Shown here: positions 1 to 8,366 of the stretch, in pieces
Numbering within the stretch: the first letter of the stretch is position 1
Layout of the letters: each line of letters opens with the position of its first letter
DNA from: an uncultured Lachnospiraceae bacterium
Lineage (GTDB): Bacteria > Bacillota > Clostridia > Lachnospirales > Lachnospiraceae
Direction: 5' to 3'
Assembly (NCBI GenBank): GCA_902782715.1
Contig: CACZOG010000082.1
Location: 1-26,958, forward strand
DNA length: 26,958 nucleotides
Program-made: the position numbers and the translations under genes
Notes under the pieces: model-generated
What the model was told of the DNA's origin: nothing
Database searches by the model: none
The model's input: the letters and a program-made list of their open reading frames with translations, nothing else

Positions 1-165
1 ATCGAATTCTTTTTCGGAAAGCATTCCGCATTCCTTAAGAACAACGAGCTTCTGAACCTTTTCGTTGAAGTCTGTCATTCCGCAAAGCTCTGAAACAAGT
101 TCAAGTTTCTTTGCATCGAATTCTTTATCCGTAAGCATTCCGCAATCTTTAAGAACGTAAAGTTT
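1..165 (-). repeat. Two-copy 114-bp-period coding repeat (SHOCT motif duplication)
   Basis: Bases 1-51 and 115-165 are similar at DNA level and encode 17-residue segments with 13 identical positions, offset by 38 codons. More copies may lie beyond the window edge, because the frame is still open at base 1. Confidence 0.75.
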
Positions 166-900
166 TTCCATTCTCTTCTGGAAATCTTCGGAATCGTTCT
201 TCTTCTGTTCTGCGGGTGAAGGCTGCTTGGGTGCTGCAGCGGGTGCTGCCTGAGGCTGTGCCTTCTGCATAACTGCACTTCCGACTGAAGGAGCAGCTGT
301 TCTTGCGGGTTCAGCAGGCTTTCTGTTAAGAAGAGCACCACCGATGTTGTCTCCGCCGATACCGGAATCCTTCTTAACAATAACACTCTGTGTTACTTCC
401 TGCTTAATGCTCTTTGCATCAAGGTTAGCTGAAGGAACGGGTGCCGAAGGAACGGGCTGAGGTGCAGGAGCTGCGGGTGTAGGTGCAACAGGACGAGCGA
501 TAGGCTGGCTCTGAGTTGTAGCAGCTCTTCTTGTATCGTTTGCGCTGCCAGCAGCTGCTGTTTTTTCTTTTAATTCACCAAGAATCTCAACAACAACATC
601 AATATCCTTGATAGCAGGGAATATTGTCTGTGCTTTCTTAGTACCGTACAAACTGGTAATTCTTGTATTCATAATAAGAGCAACATCACCCTGATAATCA
701 CCCTTATATACTTCTCTTACATCATTAATAGGATATTCGAAGTTGTCGATATATCCGTTACGACCTTCCTCATTGCATATGAAAGCCTTGCCGGAGATTT
801 TAGTATCCTCGATCTTTAAGAATAATTTGTCTCCGCCTTTAAGCAACTTATTCTTGATGCTGCCGCTGTAATTACAAGAAAAGACTTGAGCAGTTGCCAT
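1..900 (-). CDS. SHOCT-repeat protein with Pro/Ala-rich linker (3' end off window)
   Basis: The frame is open from an ATG at 898-900 to the window edge, giving 300 visible residues; the C-terminus is missing. GGGAGG about 10 bases upstream supports the start. Residues 1-115 form a mixed alpha/beta domain that could be a GRAM/PH-like fold, which is only a guess. Residues 116-240 are a low-complexity linker rich in Pro, Ala, Ser and Gln. Residues 246-262 and 284-300 are two copies of a short helical motif (KLYVLKDCGMLTDKEFD and KLVVLKECGMLSEKEFD) that fit the SHOCT pattern, in which a leucine-rich helix is followed by G-[ML]-[LI]-[TS]-x-x-E-F. SHOCT domains are usually oligomerisation or tethering modules at protein ends. 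The gene has its own promoter and does not seem to belong to the RNase operon. The cellular role is unknown. The coding call is strong; the family call rests on motif reading. Confidence 0.85.
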   Translation of the reverse strand, partial: MATAQVFSCNYSGSIKNKLLKGGDKLFLKIEDTKISGKAFICNEEGRNGYIDNFEYPINDVREVYKGDYQGDVALIMNTRITSLYGTKKAQTIFPAIKDIDVVVEILGELKEKTAAAGSANDTRRAATTQSQPIARPVAPTPAAPAPQPVPSAPVPSANLDAKSIKQEVTQSVIVKKDSGIGGDNIGGALLNRKPAEPARTAAPSVGSAVMQKAQPQAAPAAAPKQPSPAEQKKNDSEDFQKRMEKLYVLKDCGMLTDKEFDAKKLELVSELCGMTDFNEKVQKLVVLKECGMLSEKEFD

Positions 901-1025
901 TCCTGTTAACCTCCCTTTCGTTTCCCTCTTTACATAAAAAGTAAATGAAGATTTATATAAAAGCGAAAAAAGATAAAATCTAACATAATTAGATCTTCTC
1001 TTTCACTGCTTTATATTACCTAATA

Positions 1026-1054
1026 ATATTATCAAATTTATTATATTTATTCAA
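1026..1054 (-). promoter_or_regulatory. Sigma-A-type promoter for the SHOCT-repeat gene
   Basis: On the minus strand, TTGAAT (1049-1054) and TAATAT (1026-1031) are separated by exactly 17 bases. Transcription would start near 1019 and leave a leader of about 120 bases. That leader holds a small ATCTAA / TTAGAT hairpin and a T-rich stretch. No terminator is visible between this promoter and the RNase E/G stop codon at 1074, so some read-through is possible. Confidence 0.6.
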
Positions 1055-1073
1055 GTTTTTTTTATACATAAAT

Positions 1074-2024
1074 TTAATTAATATCGCTTAAGGTGCAGCC
1101 CTCTTTTTTGCGTGTCAGTTCGGCAATTCCAAGTGGAGTTATGTCAACCAATTTAGTGTAATTTTTTTGGAATTTTGCCAGACCGTTGATCTTTTCAATC
1201 AGAATTTTCTCTTCGTTCTTTTTAAGATTGATAAAATCAATAAGTATAATACCGGAGAGGTTTCTTAAATTCATTTGCCTGAAAATTTCATCGCAAGCCT
1301 CAAGATTAATGTCAAGATAAGACAAATTGTCAGAATATCCGGATTTGGCAGAGTTAATGTCGATAACAGTGAAAGCGCTTGTCTCTTCGATAATCAGATT
1401 CGCTCCGCTTTTAAGCCATACCGTCTTTGAGGATGCCTCTTTGATTCTCTGAGAAACAGAATATAAAACACTTAGCCCTACCATTGAATCATTATATCTT
1501 TTTAAGCAAGACAAGTCAAGGACATAAGGTGAGGAAGAAAGGAAATTTTTGAGAGTGTCAAAAAGCACATCGTCGTCTGTTAAAACCTTGTCAAAATGAT
1601 ATGTGTCAAAGAGTTTTTCATAAGCTCTTTTTCCATAAGAAATGATGCTCAGATCGCTTCTGTGTTCGATATCGTCATCGGTAGATTTAACAGAAATAAG
1701 CTTTCCTTTTGAAGACGAACGTATTATCTCTACGGGAATGTTCATCTCGCATTTAAGATTTCCGCCGTTTTTAAGAAAAGCTTTGTTTTTATCGGGAAGC
1801 ATAACGAAAGCAGCATTGATATCTTTTGAAATATCGCAGACTTTGCCTACGCATCTTGTACCAATGGGAAGCTCGTTCGCATTCTCAATCTCAAGGTCGA
1901 TCAGATTCTTATCTTCATAGACTAAATAAACGAATCTGTTATCTTTCCTTACACAGACAAGTTCAAGGCCTTTTGAATCGATATATAACTTTCCGTCGGC
2001 ATTCTTTTCTTTGGGCTTAATCAT
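1074..2024 (-). CDS. rng: Short-form ribonuclease E/G family protein
   Basis: An RNase E/G-type endoribonuclease, a family that cuts single-stranded AU-rich RNA in rRNA maturation and mRNA decay. An S1-like RNA-binding segment lies near residues 55-85 (GTRCVGKVCDI...AAFVMLPDKNKAFL). The catalytic core carries both magnesium-binding aspartates in their usual settings: D222 in TVIDINSAK and D263 in ILIDFINLKK, followed by LVDITPLGIAELTRKK. The protein has 316 residues, against roughly 490 for RNase G. It ends just after the catalytic core, without the CPxC zinc-link region that tethers RNase E/G dimers. I chose the ATG at 2024 because GGAG lies 6 bases upstream; a TTG at 2036 is in frame but overlaps that Shine-Dalgarno. 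The start overlaps the DUF2344 gene by 8 bases, so translation is probably coupled. Confidence 0.88.
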   Translation of the reverse strand: MIKPKEKNADGKLYIDSKGLELVCVRKDNRFVYLVYEDKNLIDLEIENANELPIGTRCVGKVCDISKDINAAFVMLPDKNKAFLKNGGNLKCEMNIPVEIIRSSSKGKLISVKSTDDDIEHRSDLSIISYGKRAYEKLFDTYHFDKVLTDDDVLFDTLKNFLSSSPYVLDLSCLKRYNDSMVGLSVLYSVSQRIKEASSKTVWLKSGANLIIEETSAFTVIDINSAKSGYSDNLSYLDINLEACDEIFRQMNLRNLSGIILIDFINLKKNEEKILIEKINGLAKFQKNYTKLVDITPLGIAELTRKKEGCTLSDIN

Positions 2025-2694
2025 ATATTTCTCCAAGATTCATCAAAGGTACAAAAGAGCCTTCATCATCCGTGGTATAAAGTTCGGTTCTTTTATATTT
2101 AAGGCATTCCGCTTTCAAACCAAACTGTTTTAAGGCCTCAATAACAACATCAGCTTTAAGATTGCCTGCGGATGATGAATTAACCTTAACAGTCAATGTA
2201 TTGTCATCCGAAATCTTATGATCGTAAATATCCTGCATTAAATCTTTCGTCTTTGTCTTCTCCTTGCGGGTATATTCAAAGATAAAAGATTCCTGCGAGA
2301 AGAACGAATCGATCAAAGCCTTATCAGTGCTCAGATCATCAAAATAATAAAGATAATCGGCAGCCTTAACGCTGCTCATCGCATTATCCGCATCGTCATT
2401 TAAAATTGTAACACAAACTATCTCTATTCCTTCGACGCACTGTTCATTCATTCTTTTAACAAGCGTATTCATGTCCGGAAGCGAATTCATTTCCAGATCG
2501 AAATAATCTCCGTCTGTTTCAATGCCGACACTTAAAGGCTGAGCAAAAGAAAGCTTCTGATGCGGAGAAAAGCCCTCCGTATAAGCAGCATCGATATTAC
2601 TTCTTCTTATTGCTTTTTGGAAGAAACGCATTACATCCAGATGGCCTATATAGACAACCGGTCCGTATTTTTTGAACTTAAATCTTAAAATCAT
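2017..2694 (-). CDS. DUF2344 / radical SAM-linked protein (TIGR03936-like)
   Basis: A 225-residue protein with the typical start of the radical-SAM-linked DUF2344 family: K-F-x-K-x-G-P-V-V-Y-I-G-H-L-D, then FFQKAIRRSNI and EGFSPHQKLSFAQPLSVG. In many Clostridia this domain is encoded beside, or fused to, the long radical SAM protein found next door. Its biochemical role is not established, to my knowledge. The ATG overlaps the last codon of the upstream radical SAM gene by 4 bases, and its own 3' end overlaps the RNase E/G start by 8 bases. The three proteins are therefore very likely made together. The recurring linkage with an RNase E/G gene suggests an RNA- or ribosome-related task, which is inference. 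Confidence 0.88.
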   Translation of the reverse strand: MILRFKFKKYGPVVYIGHLDVMRFFQKAIRRSNIDAAYTEGFSPHQKLSFAQPLSVGIETDGDYFDLEMNSLPDMNTLVKRMNEQCVEGIEIVCVTILNDDADNAMSSVKAADYLYYFDDLSTDKALIDSFFSQESFIFEYTRKEKTKTKDLMQDIYDHKISDDNTLTVKVNSSSAGNLKADVVIEALKQFGLKAECLKYKRTELYTTDDEGSFVPLMNLGEIYD

Positions 2695-4568
2695 TGTTTC
2701 TCCTGATCCTTAAAGCAGAATTTTCCGCTTCCGTACTTTGCGGCACCGCAGCCGTTACATTTAAGCATGCAGTTTAATGTTATTTCGCCCTCTTTGGCTT
2801 TAAGCCATTCTTTTTTAAGATATTCCTTTGTAACACCTATGTCGATGATATCCCACGGGAATATCTCGTCAATGTTTCTTTCTCTGGTCGTATAGAAAGA
2901 AATCTCGATATCATTGTTCTTAAAAGCATTAAGCCATGTATCGTATTTAAAATAATCGTTCCAGGCATCATAAATTGCACCGTTTTTATAAGCATCATAT
3001 ATAACTTTGGAAAGTCTTCTGTCGCCTCTTGCCAGAACACCTTCAAGAACGGATACGTCTGTATCATGCCAGTTATACTTTATACTTCTCTGATTAAGCT
3101 GTTCCATGATGCTTTTTCTTGTAAGATATGCCTTATCCCTGAAATCTTCGAGCGAGAACTGTTTTGCCCACTGAAAAGGAGTAAAAGGCTTCGGGATAAA
3201 GAAAGATGTTGAAGCCGTTATGGAAACACGCTGTTTTCTCTCTTCCTTGGGAATCGTCTCATAATAAAGTTTGGCTATACTCTCACAAAGTTCGGCTATG
3301 GCAACAACATCGGAATCCTCTTCAAAAGGAAGTCCGAGCATAAAATAAAGTTTAACCTTATTCCAGCCTCCCAAGAAAGCAAGTTTTGCGCCTTCGAGTA
3401 TCTGTTCTTCGGTAAGTCCCTTATTGATTATGTTCCTGAGCCTCTGTGAACCCGCTTCGGGAGCAAAAGTCAGACTGGATTTCTTTATATCCTGAACTTT
3501 ACCCATCGCGTCCAGTGAAAAAGCATCGATCCTTAAGGAAGGAAGCGAAATGTTTACTCTCTTTTCGTTACAGTAATCGATAAGATAATTTATAAGTTCT
3601 TTAAGCTCGGGATAGTCCGATGAAGAAAGCGAACTTAAATTTAGTTCTTCATAACCCGAATTCTCGATCATATTTCGGGCCATTTCTTTTAAAACATCGA
3701 GATCCCTTGTTCTTATCGGTCTGTAAAGCTGACCTGCCTGGCAGAATCTGCAGCCTCTGGGACACCCGCGCATTATCTCAAGCGTAATTCTGTCCTGAGT
3801 TGCTTTTATAAAAGGTATGATAGGTTTAGTAGGATAAAAAGTGTTGTTTAGATCTGTTTCGACTTCTTTTCTGACAGATGTTCGCACGCCTTCTTTTAAA
3901 GGAACAAATGCTTTGATAGTCCGGTCATCGTTATATTCAACGCCTATCAGTGAAGGAACATAGATGCCGTCGATCATTGACGCCTTATAAAGGAATTCTT
4001 CGCGCGAATAATTATCTTTCCTGCAGACTTTATAAAGGTCTAAAAGTTCTCTGTACTTTGTTTCTCCTTCACCGATATAGAAAATATCAAAGAAATCGGC
4101 AATAGGTTCAGGGTTGTAAGAACAAGGACCTCCGCCTATGACAATAGGATCTTCGTTTGTTCTGTCTTTTGAATAAATGGGAATCTGAGAAAGTTCCAGT
4201 ACCTGAAGGATGTTCGTATAACACATTTCATACTGAAGCGTGATCCCGAGAAAATCAAATTCTTTAATCGGATCCTGGCTTTCAAGCGAAAAAAGAGGGA
4301 TATTTTTATCCCTCATTATTTTGTCGAGATCGGGCCATGGCGAATAAACTCTTTCACACCATGTGTCTTCAAACGAATTGAACATAGAATAAAGAATCTG
4401 AATTCCCAGATGCGACATGCCTATTTCGTACACATCCGGAAAACACATACAGAATCTTATATCAACGTCTTCTTTATTCTTGTTTACCGAGTTGAATTCA
4501 CCGCCTATATATCTGGCAGGCTTATCAATACTCATTAAAATATCGTGGCTTAAGAAAAGTTTTCTCAT
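2691..4568 (-). CDS. B12-binding-type radical SAM protein (TIGR03960-like)
   Basis: A 625-residue radical SAM enzyme. The [4Fe-4S] motif CxxxCxxC is at C269, C273 and C276 within MRGCPRGCRFCQAG. The N-terminal ~200 residues resemble the Rossmann-type region of B12-binding radical SAM proteins (FCMCFPDVYEIGMSHLGIQILY, then PIVIGGGPCSYNPEPIADFFD and FYIGEGE). No DxHxxG base-off cobalamin motif is visible, so actual B12 binding is doubtful. The C-terminus has a cysteine group (LNCMLKCNGCGAAKYGSGKFC) that could bind metal. The substrate is unknown; the family is annotated only by its partnership with DUF2344 proteins. The gene begins 3 bases after the hisIE stop codon and overlaps the DUF2344 gene by 4 bases, so it appears to be expressed from the histidine promoter. 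Confidence 0.9.
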   Translation of the reverse strand: MRKLFLSHDILMSIDKPARYIGGEFNSVNKNKEDVDIRFCMCFPDVYEIGMSHLGIQILYSMFNSFEDTWCERVYSPWPDLDKIMRDKNIPLFSLESQDPIKEFDFLGITLQYEMCYTNILQVLELSQIPIYSKDRTNEDPIVIGGGPCSYNPEPIADFFDIFYIGEGETKYRELLDLYKVCRKDNYSREEFLYKASMIDGIYVPSLIGVEYNDDRTIKAFVPLKEGVRTSVRKEVETDLNNTFYPTKPIIPFIKATQDRITLEIMRGCPRGCRFCQAGQLYRPIRTRDLDVLKEMARNMIENSGYEELNLSSLSSSDYPELKELINYLIDYCNEKRVNISLPSLRIDAFSLDAMGKVQDIKKSSLTFAPEAGSQRLRNIINKGLTEEQILEGAKLAFLGGWNKVKLYFMLGLPFEEDSDVVAIAELCESIAKLYYETIPKEERKQRVSITASTSFFIPKPFTPFQWAKQFSLEDFRDKAYLTRKSIMEQLNQRSIKYNWHDTDVSVLEGVLARGDRRLSKVIYDAYKNGAIYDAWNDYFKYDTWLNAFKNNDIEISFYTTRERNIDEIFPWDIIDIGVTKEYLKKEWLKAKEGEITLNCMLKCNGCGAAKYGSGKFCFKDQEKQ

Positions 4569-4571
4569 TAT

Positions 4572-5708
4572 TTACCTGTTAGCCAATTCTTCGAACACTT
4601 CATTCCATGTAACGCCTTTTTCAACCATGAGAACGCTTAAATGATAAAGGAAATCGGCAATTTCATATTTGATCTCTTTGGGTTCTTCGTTTTTGGAAGC
4701 TATAACGATCTCGCATGCTTCCTCTCCGACCTTTTTAAGTATCTTATCAAGACCTTTATCGAAAAGATAATTTGTATAAGACCCTTCTTTGGGATTAGCT
4801 TTTCTGTCCGTGATAACATTGTAAAGATTATCGAGGATCTTTCCGGGATCTTTTACGCTGTAATCCGAAGAATAAATATCATTAAAGAAGCATGAATAAC
4901 TTCCGGTATGACAAGCAGCACCTATCTGGGAAACACCCGCCATCAAAGTATCCTTGTCGCAGTCAGCCTTCATGTATTTAAGATACTGGAAATGTCCGCT
5001 GGTTTCGCCTTTAACCCATTGAGACTGTCTGGATCTTGAATAATAATTCATAAGACCTGTCTTAAAAGTATTTACATAGGCTTCTTCGTTCATATAAGCC
5101 ATCATCAAAACATTGTCGGTCTTATAATCGGTAACGATAACGGGAACAAGTCCGTCGGAATTCTTCTTTAAGTCAGCCCACGATAAAAGAGGTTTTACCG
5201 TTTTGGTTTCGAATCCTTTTTCATTAAGTTCATTCTTAAAAGGAACAACGTTTTCAATATCTTCGGATACGTCTATCAGATAAAGATCACCTGCAGGCTT
5301 TGCCGAAACGTTTAAGAAATCAGAAAAAGCATTAACTCTTAAAGATTCCTTTTCGAAATCTTTAAGATCCACAACAAGATCTTTACCGAAACGTGTTGCG
5401 CCTTCTTTTATAATGTCCTCATCAACGCTTGTTTTATCCGTGAAAACGATCTTCTTAACATTGCAGTAATGAAGTTTTTTCATGTCTTCAAAATGCGTGA
5501 TGGGAAATTCAACAAAAGCCTTGATCTCCAAAAGATTGGTTATCTCGGACATTTTATGGAAGAAATCTTCTTTCTCCTTATCGCTGAAAGCATCGTGTTT
5601 AATATATAAAACATCATAACCCGAGCGGTTAATACTTTCGATATAATCATTTAAATTCGAAAATGAAACAAGCCTTTCAAATTCGATATATTTGGCAAAG
5701 TAAATCAT
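4572..5708 (-). CDS. hisIE: HisIE (PR-AMP cyclohydrolase / PR-ATP pyrophosphatase) with degenerate HisA/HisF-like N-terminus
   Basis: This bifunctional enzyme performs the second and third steps of histidine synthesis. HisI spans about 172-285 and has the zinc/magnesium residues in place: ADCDKD (C250), ACHTG (C266) and SCF (C273), plus WVKGETSGHFQ. HisE spans about 288-378, with KKVGEEACEIVIA and EIADFLYHLSVL. Residues 1-170 are an extra domain that aligns with HisA/HisF barrels: AGxDxLxIxD-like GYDVLYIKHDA, HYCNVKKIVFTDKTSVDEDI, RFGKDLVVDL and DLYLIDVSED. It lacks both catalytic aspartates (MIYFAKYI and VVDLKDF where D is expected) and has no GGGI phosphate loop. It is therefore probably a non-enzymatic relic or scaffold. 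The start overlaps the hisB stop codon by one base. hisH, hisA and hisF are not in this operon. Confidence 0.93.
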   Translation of the reverse strand: MIYFAKYIEFERLVSFSNLNDYIESINRSGYDVLYIKHDAFSDKEKEDFFHKMSEITNLLEIKAFVEFPITHFEDMKKLHYCNVKKIVFTDKTSVDEDIIKEGATRFGKDLVVDLKDFEKESLRVNAFSDFLNVSAKPAGDLYLIDVSEDIENVVPFKNELNEKGFETKTVKPLLSWADLKKNSDGLVPVIVTDYKTDNVLMMAYMNEEAYVNTFKTGLMNYYSRSRQSQWVKGETSGHFQYLKYMKADCDKDTLMAGVSQIGAACHTGSYSCFFNDIYSSDYSVKDPGKILDNLYNVITDRKANPKEGSYTNYLFDKGLDKILKKVGEEACEIVIASKNEEPKEIKYEIADFLYHLSVLMVEKGVTWNEVFEELANR

Positions 5709-6319
5709 CAGAGAGCCCCTTTCGTCGAAAGCAATACTCCGTCTCTGGTTGCATCAACGGATACAGCTTCTTTTAAAGCGTTGGCCATTGATTTAAATAT
5801 TGCTTCGATGATGTGATGTGTATTGATTCCGTCAAAAACTTTAACGTGCAGATTCATTCCTGAGGAATATGAGAAAGCATATAAGAATTCTCTTAAAGTC
5901 TCGGTTTCAAAATCTCCGACCTGCTTTACGTCAAAATCCGATACCCTTTCTTCTTCAAAAGCATAGTTAAAGTTAAGGTAAGGACGTCCGGACAAGTCAA
6001 CAGCACAAAGTACGAGTGCGTCATCCATAGGGATCGTAAAAGATGCATATCTCTTGATTCCAACCTTATCTCCTACAGCTTCTTTGAAGCATTCGCCGAG
6101 AACGATCCCGATATCCTCAACGCTGTGGTGGCAGTCCACGTTAAGATCGCCGACGCATTTAACATCAAGATCGAAATTGCCGTGCTTGGCAAAAGAATTA
6201 AGCATGTGATCAAAGAATCCGATACCCGAATCAATGTTTGCAATACCTTTACCGTCAAGATTTAACTTGATCGAGATATCGGTCTCTTTTGTTTTTCTCT
6301 GTTTAAAAGATTCTCTCAT
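5708..6319 (-). CDS. hisB: Imidazoleglycerol-phosphate dehydratase HisB
   Basis: The enzyme dehydrates imidazole glycerol phosphate to imidazole acetol phosphate in histidine synthesis. The 203-residue monofunctional form is of normal length. The two metal-binding motifs are intact: GFFDHMLNSFAKHG / DCHHSVEDIGI near the N-terminus and GINTHHIIEAIFKSMANALKEA near the C-terminus. The N-terminus RKTKETDISIKLNLDGKG is typical. AAAGGA lies upstream of the ATG. There is no histidinol-phosphate phosphatase fusion. It sits 19 bases after hisD and overlaps hisIE by one base (TGATG), so it is inside the his operon. Confidence 0.97.
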   Translation of the reverse strand: MRESFKQRKTKETDISIKLNLDGKGIANIDSGIGFFDHMLNSFAKHGNFDLDVKCVGDLNVDCHHSVEDIGIVLGECFKEAVGDKVGIKRYASFTIPMDDALVLCAVDLSGRPYLNFNYAFEEERVSDFDVKQVGDFETETLREFLYAFSYSSGMNLHVKVFDGINTHHIIEAIFKSMANALKEAVSVDATRDGVLLSTKGAL

Positions 6320-6338
6320 ATTGTTTTCCTTTATGTGA

Positions 6339-7628
6339 TTATTTAAATCTTACAGCTATGGAATTTGCGTGAGCATATAAACCTTCCTGCTTTGCAAATT
6401 TCTCTATCTTTTCGTGGCTCTTTTCCAAAGCCTCTTTAGAATAGCATATCACAGAACTCTTCTTAATAAAATCATCTACCGATAAAGGCGAGAAGAATTT
6501 TGCCGTTCCGTTTGTCGGAAGAACGTGATTGGGTCCTGCAAAATAATCTCCAAGAGGTTCTGAAGAGTATTCTCCGAGGAATATTGCACCTGCATTTTTA
6601 ACCATGCCCATGGTTTCAATAGGATTCTTTGTTAAGATCTCCAAGTGTTCGCTGGCTATATCGTTTACCGCATCAACGGCTTCCTTAATATTGTTAGCAA
6701 TAAGTATAAATCCGAAATTGGCAAGTGATTTCTCGAGGATCTCTTTTCTCGGAGCATCAACCATGTATTTATCTATCTCTTTTTCGACATTGTCAGCAAG
6801 CTCAGAACTTGTTGTGATAAGGATTCCGCTTGCCATTTCGTCATGTTCGCTCTGACTTAACATATCAGCGGCAACATATGCGGGATTTGCAGTCTCATCC
6901 GCAAGAACAAGGATCTCGCTCGGGCCTGCTATAGAATCGATCGAAACATGTCCGTATACGTATCTTTTGGCAAGAGCTACGAAAATATTTCCCGGGCCTA
7001 CTATCTTTGAAACCTTGGGAACCGTTTCGGTACCGAAAGCCATTGCAGCGATAGCCTGAGCGCCGCCGACTTTATATATCTCGCTGATACCGCAGATCTT
7101 TGCAGCAGCAAGAGTTGTAGCGTTTACTTTGCCTTCTGCATTGCAGGGAGTTGCCATTACAATTCTTTTACAACCCGCAACAAGTGCAGGAACGATGTTC
7201 ATTAACGTCGATGAAGGATATGCGGCCTTTCCGCCCGGAACATAAACGCCTACAACTTCAATGGGAAGAATTCTCTGGCCTAAGAAAGTTCCGTCTTCGG
7301 TTGTATCGAAGAAAGAATTTCTTACCTGCTTTTGATGATACTTCTTAATATTCTCGAATGCTTCTTTCATGATATCGATAAATTCTGCATCCAGAGAGTT
7401 ATATGCCTCGTCGATCTCTGTTTCGGTAACTCTTATATTATCTTTATTTAATGCAAACTTATCGAATTTTAAAGTATATTCAAATAAAGCTTCATCTTTT
7501 CTTGCCTTAACGTCTTCGCAGATATCTGCAACCTTCTTCTCGTATTCGGGATAATTGGAAGTACTTCTTTTTAAAAGATCGTTAAGAATGTTTTTCTTGT
7601 TTTCTTCATTAAGTACGTATCTTTTCAA
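6339..7628 (-). CDS. hisD: Histidinol dehydrogenase HisD
   Basis: HisD oxidises L-histidinol to L-histidine in two NAD-dependent steps. The 429-residue protein matches the family length. Diagnostic stretches are LGQRILPIEVVGVYVPGGKAAYPSS (shown here in part of the active-site region), VGGAQAIAAMAFGTE, DMLSQSEHDEMASG with zinc/catalytic histidine, IASEHLEI, and GPNHVLPT near the C-terminus. The start is a TTG (7626-7628) preceded by AAAGGA about 9 bases upstream; no in-frame ATG nearby gives a better start. A 67-base gap separates it from hisG, the largest gap inside the operon; I see no clear signal there. Confidence 0.96.
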   Translation of the reverse strand: MKRYVLNEENKKNILNDLLKRSTSNYPEYEKKVADICEDVKARKDEALFEYTLKFDKFALNKDNIRVTETEIDEAYNSLDAEFIDIMKEAFENIKKYHQKQVRNSFFDTTEDGTFLGQRILPIEVVGVYVPGGKAAYPSSTLMNIVPALVAGCKRIVMATPCNAEGKVNATTLAAAKICGISEIYKVGGAQAIAAMAFGTETVPKVSKIVGPGNIFVALAKRYVYGHVSIDSIAGPSEILVLADETANPAYVAADMLSQSEHDEMASGILITTSSELADNVEKEIDKYMVDAPRKEILEKSLANFGFILIANNIKEAVDAVNDIASEHLEILTKNPIETMGMVKNAGAIFLGEYSSEPLGDYFAGPNHVLPTNGTAKFFSPLSVDDFIKKSSVICYSKEALEKSHEKIEKFAKQEGLYAHANSIAVRFK

Positions 7629-7695
7629 GGTTATGATTCCTTTCTTATAAATGTATGTTTTAACTGATAAATCGTATTGATCAACTTATAAAATA

Positions 7696-8343
7696 TTATT
7701 CTGCAAGGCAATGTCGGATATCTTCGGTCAGTTTCTCAATCCGGTCTTTTTGCATCTTAAGACTTACTCTGTTAACAATGAGTCTTGAAGATATCGGACA
7801 TATCTCTTCCAAAACATCAAGTCCGTTTTCTCTGAGAGTCGAACCCGTTTCAACGATATCAACGATAACATCCGAAAGCTCGACAATGGGGCCTAATTCA
7901 ACTGAGCCGTTTAATTTAATGATATCGACAGTCTGATATTTCTTATTATGGAAATAATCTTTGGCGATAACGGGATACTTGGTCGCAACTCTTATCTGTT
8001 CACGGTGTAAAAGAAGGTCTTTCGCTTCCTTGGGTCCGCATACGCACATTCTGCATTTGCCAAATCCGAGATCAAGAAGTTCGATCACTCTTCTTTGCTC
8101 TTCTTCGATGATATCGCTTCCGACAACACCGAGATCCGCAGCTCCGTATTCAACATAAGTAGGAACATCCGGACCTTTTGCAAGGAAGAATTTAAGTTTA
8201 TGTTCTTCATCCGTAAATATAAGTTTTCTTGTAGATTTATCCTTGATCTCTTCACACTTGATTCCAAGTTTTTCAAGAAGATCCATTGTCTGATTGGCCA
8301 CTCTTCCTTTACAAAGAGCGATTGTTAAATATCTGTCTTCCAT
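7696..8343 (-). CDS. hisG: ATP phosphoribosyltransferase catalytic subunit HisG, short form
   Basis: This is the first committed enzyme of histidine synthesis, joining ATP and PRPP. The 215-residue protein is the short form without the C-terminal ACT-like histidine-binding domain, and such forms need HisZ for activity and feedback control. Motifs include LTIALCKGRV at the start, AKGPDVPTYVEYGAADLGVVGSDII, and the PRPP-binding loop VDIVETGSTLRENGL. GGTGAT precedes the ATG. It lies 23 bases downstream of hisZ, its obligate partner, which fits stoichiometric production. Confidence 0.96.
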   Translation of the reverse strand: MEDRYLTIALCKGRVANQTMDLLEKLGIKCEEIKDKSTRKLIFTDEEHKLKFFLAKGPDVPTYVEYGAADLGVVGSDIIEEEQRRVIELLDLGFGKCRMCVCGPKEAKDLLLHREQIRVATKYPVIAKDYFHNKKYQTVDIIKLNGSVELGPIVELSDVIVDIVETGSTLRENGLDVLEEICPISSRLIVNRVSLKMQKDRIEKLTEDIRHCLAE

Positions 8344-8366
8344 ATGATCACCATTAATATATAAAT

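Noticed and set aside
75..386. 103-residue minus-strand ORF inside the SHOCT-repeat gene
   Set aside because: It is out of frame with the longer open frame that starts at ATG 900 with a good Shine-Dalgarno, and its composition (runs of L, Q, R, H) is typical of a shadow frame.
7629..7695. Internal promoter or regulatory element between hisG and hisD
   Set aside because: The 67-base gap is AT-rich but has no convincing -35/-10 pair or hairpin with T-run.
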